The position numbers and the translations under genes were made by a program. Under the pieces are notes generated by a model, which was not told the origin of the DNA, made no database searches, and was given only the letters and a program-made list of their open reading frames with translations. Below, one piece after another: positions 1-5,931 of a stretch of DNA of 5,931 bases (positions within the stretch are counted from its first letter, which is position 1; the number at the start of each line of letters is the position of its first letter). Origin of the DNA: Caldifarciminota bacterium (GTDB taxonomy: Bacteria > WOR-3 > Hydrothermia > UBA1063 > CAJXJZ01). Location: positions 1-5,931 of the forward strand of contig JALTEL010000555.1 in the NCBI GenBank assembly GCA_027073945.1, written 5' to 3'.

Positions 1-1
1 A

Positions 2-847
2 GCTTATGCTGCATACAAGAGCATGCCGGAGGATATGCCCATAACGCTTCCCATTAACACTAAGGGTGTTATGCTGGAGCACAATTTACCATTACCATTT
101 GTCGGACTTGTGCAGAAATTGTCTCATCTGGGTATAAGATCAAAAAAGGCCCTTCCCGATAGTGCATGGGGAGTATATCAATATGACTATGCTTATGATG
201 TTTGGAATCATATAAGTAAAACCCCTCAAGATACGGTAATTTTACTGTGGGTAACTAATAACAAACAGGATAGTCTTGTGGTTTCAAATTTGAAATTTGC
301 AAATGCTCCCAATGATACAGTTATAACTTCATGTAATTTCAATCTGTTTGTTGATTCGAACGAAGAAGCTCATCTGTATTTCAGTTCAACTGTAAATGAC
401 AGTGCTTTTGCAACGGCTATGCATGTAGAACTTGAACTTATAAATATTGTCAGATATACTCTGGATGCTAATGCTGCCAGTGGTCATACCCTTGCGGATT
501 CTGTTTTCTACGGCACAATAACAGCAACGGCCACGAATCTCATAAATAATAACAATTTCAGTATATCTTTGACCCATAACACGGATGAATCGGGCTCTGT
601 TAATGTTACATGGAATAAAGGCTCTGATGAATGGGCTATCAATGTAAATCTCAGTGTACCTCAAACAGTGGGTACCTACCAAAAATATACCGTATCCGGT
701 GAAATTAAAAAGAATAACACTCATGCTGCTTCTATAGAAGGCGTCATTTGGGACCCCGAGGATGCAAGTCATAGAAGCTATATAAACATTATCTATCCTG
801 ACGGCAGTACTGGGTCACTTTATGTGGGAAGTACGAGCGCGAAGTAA
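2..847 (+). CDS. Unrecognised beta-rich protein, 5'-truncated by the window edge
   Basis: The frame is open from the first bases of the window (it reads AYAAYKSMPEDM before the first internal ATG at 23), with no stop upstream, so the gene most likely begins outside the window and the ATG at 23 is probably not the true start. About 281 codons are visible. The visible part has one Cys (in TSCNFN) and no obvious membrane segment. The C-terminal half alternates short polar turns with strand-like stretches such as GTITATATN, GSVNVTWNKG and YTVSGEIKK, and is rich in Asn, Thr, Ser and aromatics. That pattern is typical of extracellular or periplasmic beta-sheet proteins. I recognise no catalytic motif or family. 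Any export signal would lie upstream and cannot be seen. The stop codon at 845-847 directly abuts a terminator-like palindrome, and the next gene overlaps this one by 26 bases. The gene being real is fairly sure; the function is unknown. Confidence 0.8.
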   Translation, partial: AYAAYKSMPEDMPITLPINTKGVMLEHNLPLPFVGLVQKLSHLGIRSKKALPDSAWGVYQYDYAYDVWNHISKTPQDTVILLWVTNNKQDSLVVSNLKFANAPNDTVITSCNFNLFVDSNEEAHLYFSSTVNDSAFATAMHVELELINIVRYTLDANAASGHTLADSVFYGTITATATNLINNNNFSISLTHNTDESGSVNVTWNKGSDEWAINVNLSVPQTVGTYQKYTVSGEIKKNNTHAASIEGVIWDPEDASHRSYINIIYPDGSTGSLYVGSTSAK

Positions 848-1643
848 AAAAAGAGGGGGGATATCCCCCCTCTTTTTCATTTTACTATTTGGTATTTTTT
901 CCTTTGGTAATGCTATGTCTGGAAGTAAGAAGGTGATGTTTGTTAAGCAGATCGATTACGCCAGGCCCATTATTAAATCCGCTGATTGGTGTCAGGCCGG
1001 GACAAGAAGCCATATGGTTATGTTTTTACCTGCGTTTAAAAGCGGGGATTTTCATGTGTCTCTCGCAAGAGAATGGGTATTTGTCCCCAATGCAAAGCCT
1101 TCACAGGGAGAGATGACCTTCAAATCCAGCAGCGGCGCTACGACTGAGCACTATACCATGAAAAGCAGCAGCATGTATCTCAATTCTCCTTTATTGATAG
1201 CTGTGAACAATGGTAATTTACAAATGTATAATGATGCTAACAGAACCATGCCGCTGGGATTGAATGTTTGTGAAGGCAAAAGAACTGATGATAGAATTTT
1301 GAAAGGGAGGGTAGCAGATACCATTCCAGGCATTCTGGATATTGGTACACTATCGATTGATATTGATAGTGTGTATGGCAATTTCCTTGTGTTTGGAAAT
1401 ACAAAAATAATTGTAACACCATTATATGAAGATAATAATTTTCTGGTGTTTACACTTGTCATAGCCGAGCAGGATACATCACAAAGAATATTGTTAAAGC
1501 TAAAAGATGTCCATGGTAAAGTAATTTTAAAGCATAATGCCCTCAACAATGAACATGTATATTTATTTGCACTTGATAATGATACATATCAATTATATGT
1601 TAACAAGAATAGCATAAACATTCCACAGGTCTTGCATCTTTAA
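822..1643 (+). CDS. Predicted exported protein of unknown function, signal peptide encoded through the terminator palindrome
   Basis: This 273-residue protein has no recognised family. The start at 822 is chosen because the N-terminus then forms a convincing Sec signal peptide: a basic n-region (RARSKKRGG, residues 5-13), a hydrophobic core at about 14-28 (ISPLFFILLFGIFSF) and a likely cleavage site after GNA at residue 31. No ATG, GTG or TTG lies in frame between 822 and the ATG at 915. A start at 915 would remove the signal and leave a cytoplasmic protein. The mature part has two Cys (in DWCQAG and NVCEGK), which could form a disulfide after export, and many strand-like stretches (NFLVFTLVIAEQ, HVYLFALDND, TYQLYVNK), so a beta-rich fold is inferred. 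The gene overlaps the upstream gene by 26 bases in another frame and ends 2 bases before the next ATG, so translational coupling is likely. No good ribosome binding site precedes 822. The reading frame is sure; the start is moderately sure. Confidence 0.75.
   Translation: MWEVRARSKKRGGISPLFFILLFGIFSFGNAMSGSKKVMFVKQIDYARPIIKSADWCQAGTRSHMVMFLPAFKSGDFHVSLAREWVFVPNAKPSQGEMTFKSSSGATTEHYTMKSSSMYLNSPLLIAVNNGNLQMYNDANRTMPLGLNVCEGKRTDDRILKGRVADTIPGILDIGTLSIDIDSVYGNFLVFGNTKIIVTPLYEDNNFLVFTLVIAEQDTSQRILLKLKDVHGKVILKHNALNNEHVYLFALDNDTYQLYVNKNSINIPQVLHL
848..877 (+). terminator. Perfect 30-base palindrome, intrinsic terminator or attenuator
   Basis: The left arm, 848-860, reads A5-GA-G6, and the right arm, 865-877, is its exact complement, C6-TC-T5. 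The arms give a 13-bp stem closed by the 4-base loop ATAT. The G:C-rich core followed by T5 and then the T-rich CATTTTACTATTT is the form of a rho-independent terminator. Because the A-tract is symmetrical it could act on either strand. It begins at the base after the stop codon of the upstream gene. It also lies inside the reading frame of the next gene, whose signal peptide it helps encode, so it may stop only part of the transcription or respond to whether ribosomes are on it. Confidence 0.8.
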
Positions 1644-1645
1644 TT

Positions 1646-1933
1646 ATGGAAAAGTATATAAAAGCCCTTCTTTCGGTTTTGAAAGAAAGCAAGGGGAATG
1701 CTATTCTTGGGTCCATTGTATCTTTTGTAGTTTTCTTTGCCGTAATAATACTTATAGTACTACTGTTTATTTTCATTATAAAAGGATTACCTTTTCTTAT
1801 AAAATTAACCGGGGAGGGTATTTACAGGGCATCGAAAGAATCAAAGAAAACAGGTTATAGTCCCAAGAAATATAAACACATAGATAAACCCTTAAAACCG
1901 CTTTCCGAAGAAAAGCACACTCAAGATAGTTAA
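1646..1933 (+). CDS. Small single-pass membrane protein with basic C-terminal tail
   Basis: This is a 95-residue protein without a recognised family. Residues 1-17 form a short, Lys-rich amphipathic-looking segment. Residues about 20-45 are a long, strongly hydrophobic stretch (GSIVSFVVFFAVIILIVLL and onward) that is almost certainly a transmembrane helix. A second, weaker hydrophobic patch (KGLPFLIKL) follows at 46-54. The tail from about 61 to 95 is highly charged, rich in Lys and Pro (KKTGYSPKKYKH, DKPLKPLSEEK). By the positive-inside rule the tail is probably cytoplasmic, but both flanks carry Lys, so the orientation is uncertain. The start lies only 2 bases after the stop of the exported-protein gene, and the next gene begins 12 bases after this stop, which supports an operon. 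No Shine-Dalgarno sequence is at a normal distance (an AGGT at 1627-1630 is too far). It could serve as an anchor or partner for the exported protein encoded just before it, but that is inferred from position only. Confidence 0.8.
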   Translation: MEKYIKALLSVLKESKGNAILGSIVSFVVFFAVIILIVLLFIFIIKGLPFLIKLTGEGIYRASKESKKTGYSPKKYKHIDKPLKPLSEEKHTQDS

Positions 1934-1945
1934 ATTCAGTTTTAG

Positions 1946-2881
1946 ATGAACTCTGTACACAGATATAGAAAATTATCCGATTATTTTAAAGAAAAATTCA
2001 ATGCTCGCGTCTACAGAGTTCCAATCGATGCCGGATTTACATGCCCGAACAGAGATGGAACGCTTGACAGTAGAGGATGTATTTTTTGTGATGAAACAGG
2101 TGCAAGAGCCAGACAGGTAAGGCCGGAACTTTCGATAAGAGAACAGATCTTAAATGGCATCAAGTCATTACGAACGAGATATAAAGCTCAGAAATTTATA
2201 GCTTATTTTCAAGCATATTCCAATACTTATGCAGATGTAAAAACACTTGAACGCTATTATAAGGAAGCCCTTGACAGTCATGATGATATTATAGGGATAT
2301 CAATATCGACCAGACCGGACCTTTTAGGGGAAGATGTGCTTGCGCTTTTGCACAGGATATCCATGGAAAAGTTTGTTATGGTAGAAGTTGGTGTGCAGAG
2401 TTTTGTCCAGAAAAGTCTTGTAAAAGTTCGCAGGTTCCATAATGTTTCTGATACGCTTTTTAGTTTGTTGAGATTGAAAGAAACTGGTAATATAAATATT
2501 GTGGCCCACCTGATAATGGGACTTCCTGGGGAAACGCCATCCGAGATGTTAGAGACTGGCAGAATACTATCACTTCTGGATGTGGATGGCATTAAACTGC
2601 ATCATCTTTATGTTGTTCGTGGAACCGACCTTGAAAAATTGTACACACTTAAAAAGATAAGACTGATGTTCACAAAACCAGAGGATTATGCAGCATTTGT
2701 CGTAGAGTTTCTCAGAGAAATTTCACCGAAAATTGTGATTCACAGACTGCAGGGCTATGCGGGCAAGGACATTCTTGTTGCCCCGGCCTGGACATCGGAT
2801 AGACATATAATCGAAAACATGGTAGGTTCCATAATGGAAAAAGAGAATATTTACCAGGGTGACAGTTATAAATTCACTTAG
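1946..2881 (+). CDS. yhcC: Radical SAM protein, YhcC/TIGR01212 family
   Basis: The product is a cytoplasmic radical S-adenosylmethionine protein of 311 residues, the usual length for the YhcC family. Its 4Fe-4S motif is the family's unusual CX11CX2C rather than CX3CX2C: Cys33, Cys45 and Cys48 within TCPNRDGT...RGCIFCD. Other family blocks recalled from E. coli YhcC are present in order: FIAYFQAYSNTYADV (about 94-108), GISISTRPDLL (about 116-126), VEVGVQS, AHLIMGLPGE, VDGIKLHHLYVVRGT and VIHRLQGYAG, then LVAPAW near the C-terminus. Conservation begins at YRKLSDYFKEKF, so the ATG at 1946 is the right start even though no Shine-Dalgarno sequence precedes it. The reaction and substrate of the family are not established as far as I know. 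The stop codon is followed at once by the ATG of a second radical SAM gene, so the two are almost certainly co-expressed. The family assignment is confident. The gene symbol is by family resemblance, not proven orthology. Confidence 0.93.
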   Translation: MNSVHRYRKLSDYFKEKFNARVYRVPIDAGFTCPNRDGTLDSRGCIFCDETGARARQVRPELSIREQILNGIKSLRTRYKAQKFIAYFQAYSNTYADVKTLERYYKEALDSHDDIIGISISTRPDLLGEDVLALLHRISMEKFVMVEVGVQSFVQKSLVKVRRFHNVSDTLFSLLRLKETGNINIVAHLIMGLPGETPSEMLETGRILSLLDVDGIKLHHLYVVRGTDLEKLYTLKKIRLMFTKPEDYAAFVVEFLREISPKIVIHRLQGYAGKDILVAPAWTSDRHIIENMVGSIMEKENIYQGDSYKFT

Positions 2882-4195
2882 ATGAAGATTCTTTTAGTCA
2901 ATCCGCCTGTGTACGATTTTTCTCTGTTTGATTTCTGGTTAAAACCCTTTGGTCTTCTCAGGATAGGCGATTTTCTTTTGAAGCAGAAACAGGATGTTTT
3001 TTTCTTTGATTTTCTTGATAGATATAATGACGAACTGAGAGATTATACAAAAATACATACCGATGAATATGGCAGAGGCAAATATAAGGGGACTCCAGTT
3101 AAGAGTCCTGAGGTATTGAGTTTTATAAAGAGAAAGTATAAGAGATTTGGTGTTTCTTCCGAGCAATTTGAGCATGTGTTAGCAAATATCCAGCCTGATG
3201 CTATATTTATCACAACCGGTATGACTTACTGGTATCCCGGGGTTTTGGAAGTTATAAAACTTTCAAGGAATATAGTACCATCTGCAAAAATTTTTACAGG
3301 AGGCATATATGCCACACTGGCAACTCGTCATGCGTATTCAATTGGAGCCGATTATGTGGTAAGGGGTGACAGCATGGAAAAAATATCCAGTTTATTGAAT
3401 CTCAAAGGAAATTTTAATGAAAACGAATTCCTTCCTTACTGGGGATTTTACAAAAAATTAGACTATTTAATAGTGAAATTGTCCGATGGATGTCCTTTTA
3501 GATGTCCTTACTGTGCGTCTTATTTATTAAAGCCATGCCATAGGGTTTTCAACTGGAGGGAAGTGCTGACACATATGCTTAAGTGGAAATACGAGTTCGG
3601 AATAAAAAATGTGGCTTTTTATGATGATGCACTGCTTTTTAAAAAGGAAGAATCTCTATTTCCATTTCTCAAAGCAATAATAAACAGTAAATTAAAGATT
3701 AATTTTCATACACCAAACGCAATTCATATAAGGTATATTGATTATGAGACGGCATATTTGATGAAGCAAGCAGGTTTCAAAACAATTTATCTGGGACTTG
3801 AAACAATAGACAAAAAATTGCAGAAGGAATTGGGCAGTAAGGTCTTCACCACAGAATTTGAGAAGGCGGTAAAGGATCTTGTTAAATCAGGTTTTAACAA
3901 AAAGGACATAACAGCGTATGTTTTCATAGGTCTTCCTGATCAATCTCTGGATGATATTAAGCATACAATTGATTTTGTCAATGCCATGGGCATCAAAGTG
4001 ATGTTGAGCGAATTCTCCCCCATCCCGGGAACAAGTCTTGGAGATTTTTCCATTGCGAAATACGATTTAAACGACCTTATGTTAACAAATAATTCCGTAT
4101 TTCCGTATATTTCAATGGGATACAAAAATATAGAATATCTAAAATATCTTAAAAACAGGAAGAACAGAGCCCTTATAAATGCTACACTTCGGTAA
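2882..4195 (+). CDS. B12-binding-like domain radical SAM protein
   Basis: This 437-residue enzyme has two parts. Residues 1 to about 175 resemble the cobalamin-binding Rossmann-type domain found before many radical SAM cores: it opens with MKILLVNPPVYD and contains PDAIFITTGM (about 105-114), IFTGGIYATL (about 137-146) and GADYVVRGD (about 155-163). I do not see the DxHxxG motif that supplies a His ligand to cobalt, so B12 binding, if any, would be without it. Residues about 190-400 are the radical SAM core, with CPFRCPYC giving Cys204, Cys208 and Cys211 in the standard CX3CX2C arrangement. Later core blocks are NVAFYDDALLF, TIYLGLETID, FIGLPDQ and LSEFSPIPGT. The substrate is unknown; relatives include methyltransferases and ring-modifying enzymes. 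The start directly abuts the stop of the YhcC-type gene. The gene ends 14 bases inside the opposite-strand GGDEF gene. The family call is sure; the function is open. Confidence 0.9.
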   Translation: MKILLVNPPVYDFSLFDFWLKPFGLLRIGDFLLKQKQDVFFFDFLDRYNDELRDYTKIHTDEYGRGKYKGTPVKSPEVLSFIKRKYKRFGVSSEQFEHVLANIQPDAIFITTGMTYWYPGVLEVIKLSRNIVPSAKIFTGGIYATLATRHAYSIGADYVVRGDSMEKISSLLNLKGNFNENEFLPYWGFYKKLDYLIVKLSDGCPFRCPYCASYLLKPCHRVFNWREVLTHMLKWKYEFGIKNVAFYDDALLFKKEESLFPFLKAIINSKLKINFHTPNAIHIRYIDYETAYLMKQAGFKTIYLGLETIDKKLQKELGSKVFTTEFEKAVKDLVKSGFNKKDITAYVFIGLPDQSLDDIKHTIDFVNAMGIKVMLSEFSPIPGTSLGDFSIAKYDLNDLMLTNNSVFPYISMGYKNIEYLKYLKNRKNRALINATLR

Positions 4196-5921
4196 CATCA
4201 GGATTTATTGTTATTACCTTATTTCCTCCTTCCATTTTTGCTGTTTTCAAAGCCTGTTCACATCTCTGAATAAGAGAACGCAATGTCTCCTTTTTGAATG
4301 ATGTGAAGGAGGACAGTCCGATGCTCACTGTAAGCGGCTGCCTTGGGAAAGGATAATTTTCAATGCGTTTTTTCAGCTTATTTGCAAGTATAAATCCCTG
4401 ATCGAGATTGGTCCTTGGCATTAATATGGCAAATTCTGCATTGCCGACCCTTGCTACTGTATCTATGTTTCTCAATGTTCTTGATAAAATTACACCCACT
4501 GATTTTATTACGGCATTCCCGTCTTCCTGGCTGTAACTGTTGACGTATTCGCTAAAGCCATCAACATCCATGAGTATAACCGATATAGAATACCCTGCAG
4601 TACTTGCAAGTTCCACTTCTTCTTTTGCAATATTTGCAAAATATTTCATATTGTAGGCATAACTTGCCGGGTCAAGGAAGGATATACGTTTTAGAATTTT
4701 GAGTGTTTCCGTTTTGCTCAAATGTAGGCCGACCATTGATGAAAAGAGAGAAATAGCCTCAAAGATAGGATGGGACTTCGAGATAGCCAATTTTGAGAAA
4801 AATACAAACCACCCGACTTTAATATCATTTTCTATAAGTATAGGAGAAACTATAACAAAGTGATGCTTGCTGGAATAACCAACTGTCTCGTTATTTTTGA
4901 AATTAATGTCCATTAATTCATTTAAAAGTGCACTCTGATTTTTTGTTTCAGGATACTGAAGTAAAACCGTTAAATCGCTGTCCAGAAGTAAAGAAGCATC
5001 CATACCGTATTTCTCGGTAAAATTTCGCATAATATCCGAGATATCATATTTTTCAGAGCCTGTGCCGGCGAATTTCTTTCCTATTGCGGAAAAATTGTAA
5101 AGTAATGTTTTTTCCTTAATATTTTCCATTGCAATAGCTTCCACCTGTGAGAGGAAACTGCCCCAGACTACGAATATGACAGAGACAAGTAAAAGCAAAA
5201 TAAGGGTGAGATATATGGGGCCTTTGCTCATAAACGGTACTGTAATGTTGCTGACACCTGCGATGGTGAAATCATTGAAATGCATTTGATCCACAACGTT
5301 GTATTTAAATATCTTGTCTATACTCCTGATTTGTTGTGGGAATTTGTTAGAATTAGCGGATATTAAGGAGCCTTTGTAATAAATGCCAAGTAATAATGGC
5401 ATACCTATACCGAAATCATTTAGAATTTCCTCTGTAATCGGTATAAAAAATACGACATATTTCTTACCAACTCTGCTTTCACCGACAATATAGAGATGCT
5501 TTTTATCCATTGCAAAAAAGTTAAATGAGAAATTTCCCTTTATATCACCCACTTTATAATTTTTGATTCTCGAATTTCTGGAAGAAGACCAGATAACATG
5601 CCCGTATTTATCCGTAAGTATCGCAGCAGCCATGGGCCACTTGTTTCGGAGACTCATAACGGCTACTTTTAATTTTATAGTGTCTCCGCCTGTGGAGATC
5701 ATTTGATTTGCAAATGGGGTAACCGTTCCCAACAAAGACGTGCGGATAATGCTTTCGGTTCTCTGTTCAACCATTTCCTTTAAGGAAGATTTCTGCCTGT
5801 ATATTTTTAAATAGCCCATGCCAATGATCACTGTGGAAATAAGGAGATAGAGGAAAAACGGCACAAATACAGGGTTTTTTACAAAACCTTTAAATCCTGC
5901 CATTATTTTATTGCTTTGCAT
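4182..5921 (-). CDS. Membrane sensor protein with degenerate GGDEF domain
   Basis: This 579-residue two-pass inner-membrane protein belongs to the diguanylate cyclase superfamily. The order is TM1 at about 18-38, an extracytoplasmic domain at about 40-233 that is possibly Cache-like (ILTDKYGHVIWSSS), TM2 at about 235-257, a helical linker, a GAF-like domain at about 290-405, and a GGDEF domain at about 410-575. The signature is RVGNAEF (491-497) instead of RYGGDEF. Set ungapped against PleD, metal ligand Asp327 is kept as Asp452, but Glu370 becomes Ala495, and the guanine contacts Asn335 and Asp344 become Val460 and Asn469. The inhibitory-site RxxD is kept as Arg484-Asn-Ile-Asp487 with exact spacing. 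It is therefore probably inactive as a cyclase and may bind c-di-GMP or act through dimerisation. The ATG at 5921 and one at 5903 are both possible starts. Neither has a Shine-Dalgarno sequence, and the frame stays open to the window edge, so a further upstream start is not excluded. Confidence 0.9.
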   Translation of the reverse strand: MQSNKIMAGFKGFVKNPVFVPFFLYLLISTVIIGMGYLKIYRQKSSLKEMVEQRTESIIRTSLLGTVTPFANQMISTGGDTIKLKVAVMSLRNKWPMAAAILTDKYGHVIWSSSRNSRIKNYKVGDIKGNFSFNFFAMDKKHLYIVGESRVGKKYVVFFIPITEEILNDFGIGMPLLLGIYYKGSLISANSNKFPQQIRSIDKIFKYNVVDQMHFNDFTIAGVSNITVPFMSKGPIYLTLILLLLVSVIFVVWGSFLSQVEAIAMENIKEKTLLYNFSAIGKKFAGTGSEKYDISDIMRNFTEKYGMDASLLLDSDLTVLLQYPETKNQSALLNELMDINFKNNETVGYSSKHHFVIVSPILIENDIKVGWFVFFSKLAISKSHPIFEAISLFSSMVGLHLSKTETLKILKRISFLDPASYAYNMKYFANIAKEEVELASTAGYSISVILMDVDGFSEYVNSYSQEDGNAVIKSVGVILSRTLRNIDTVARVGNAEFAILMPRTNLDQGFILANKLKKRIENYPFPRQPLTVSIGLSSFTSFKKETLRSLIQRCEQALKTAKMEGGNKVITINPDVTEV

Positions 5922-5931
5922 AATACTATTA

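Noticed and set aside
386..772. A 128-codon minus-strand frame inside the first gene.
   Set aside because: It is a shadow of the plus-strand gene, and its product has no recognisable domain. Similar minus-strand shadows at 1151-1549 and 2278-2592 were rejected for the same reason.
1347..1372. Inverted repeat ACACTATC / GATAGTGT with a 10-base spacer, a possible operator or hairpin.
   Set aside because: It lies mid-gene in the exported-protein frame, has a weak AT-rich stem and no T-run, and comes from codons for the sequence SIDIDS. It is most likely chance.
915..1643. A shorter version of the exported protein starting at the ATG at 915.
   Set aside because: It has no ribosome binding site, and it would discard an N-terminal segment with all the marks of a signal peptide. 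It remains possible if the upstream frame is open by chance.
1646..1933. Could the 95-residue protein be a RiPP precursor peptide for the radical SAM enzymes, or a phage holin?
   Set aside because: It has a long membrane helix and a Lys/Pro-rich tail, with no Cys, no core repeat and no leader-type cleavage site. There is no lysis gene or peptidase nearby.
4182..5921. An active diguanylate cyclase call.
   Set aside because: The signature and both guanine-contacting positions are replaced, so an active-enzyme label is not supported by the sequence.

Overview
The window is a compact, AT-rich bacterial region carrying five plus-strand genes that run head to tail, followed by one minus-strand gene that converges on them. 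Secreted and inner-membrane proteins, radical SAM enzymes and a GGDEF-type signalling protein point to a bacterium, probably a diderm. I cannot name the lineage. Lack of a usable Shine-Dalgarno sequence at every visible start, together with the low GC, would fit several poorly sampled phyla as well as AT-rich relatives of Deferribacterota or deltaproteobacteria. That placement is a guess.

Left part (2-1933): the 3' portion of an unrecognised, beta-rich protein runs in from outside the window. Its stop codon directly abuts a perfect 30-base palindrome that looks like an intrinsic terminator. The next gene overlaps the first by 26 bases, and its reading frame passes through the palindrome. Remarkably, the hairpin DNA encodes the charged and early hydrophobic part of what looks like a good signal peptide, so the next product is probably an exported protein of about 242 residues. 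Two bases later comes a 95-residue protein with a single membrane-spanning segment and a basic tail. None of these three has a function I can recognise.

Middle (1946-4195): two radical SAM genes abut each other, with a stop codon immediately followed by a start codon. The first is a clear member of the YhcC/TIGR01212 family (CX11CX2C cluster motif). The second has an N-terminal B12-binding-like domain and a classical CX3CX2C radical SAM core. The tight packing suggests that all five plus-strand genes can be co-transcribed, with the palindrome acting as an attenuator or partial stop after the first.

Right part (4182-5921, minus strand): a two-pass membrane sensor protein with an extracytoplasmic domain, a GAF-like domain and a C-terminal GGDEF domain. 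The active site is degenerate (GNAEF instead of GGDEF, with both guanine-contacting residues replaced), while the RxxD inhibitory-site motif is kept. This suggests a c-di-GMP-binding or signalling pseudo-enzyme rather than an active cyclase. Its 3' end overlaps the last radical SAM gene by 14 bases on the opposite strand. There is no gene-free stretch over 300 bases, and I see no RNA genes, mobile elements or CRISPR arrays.
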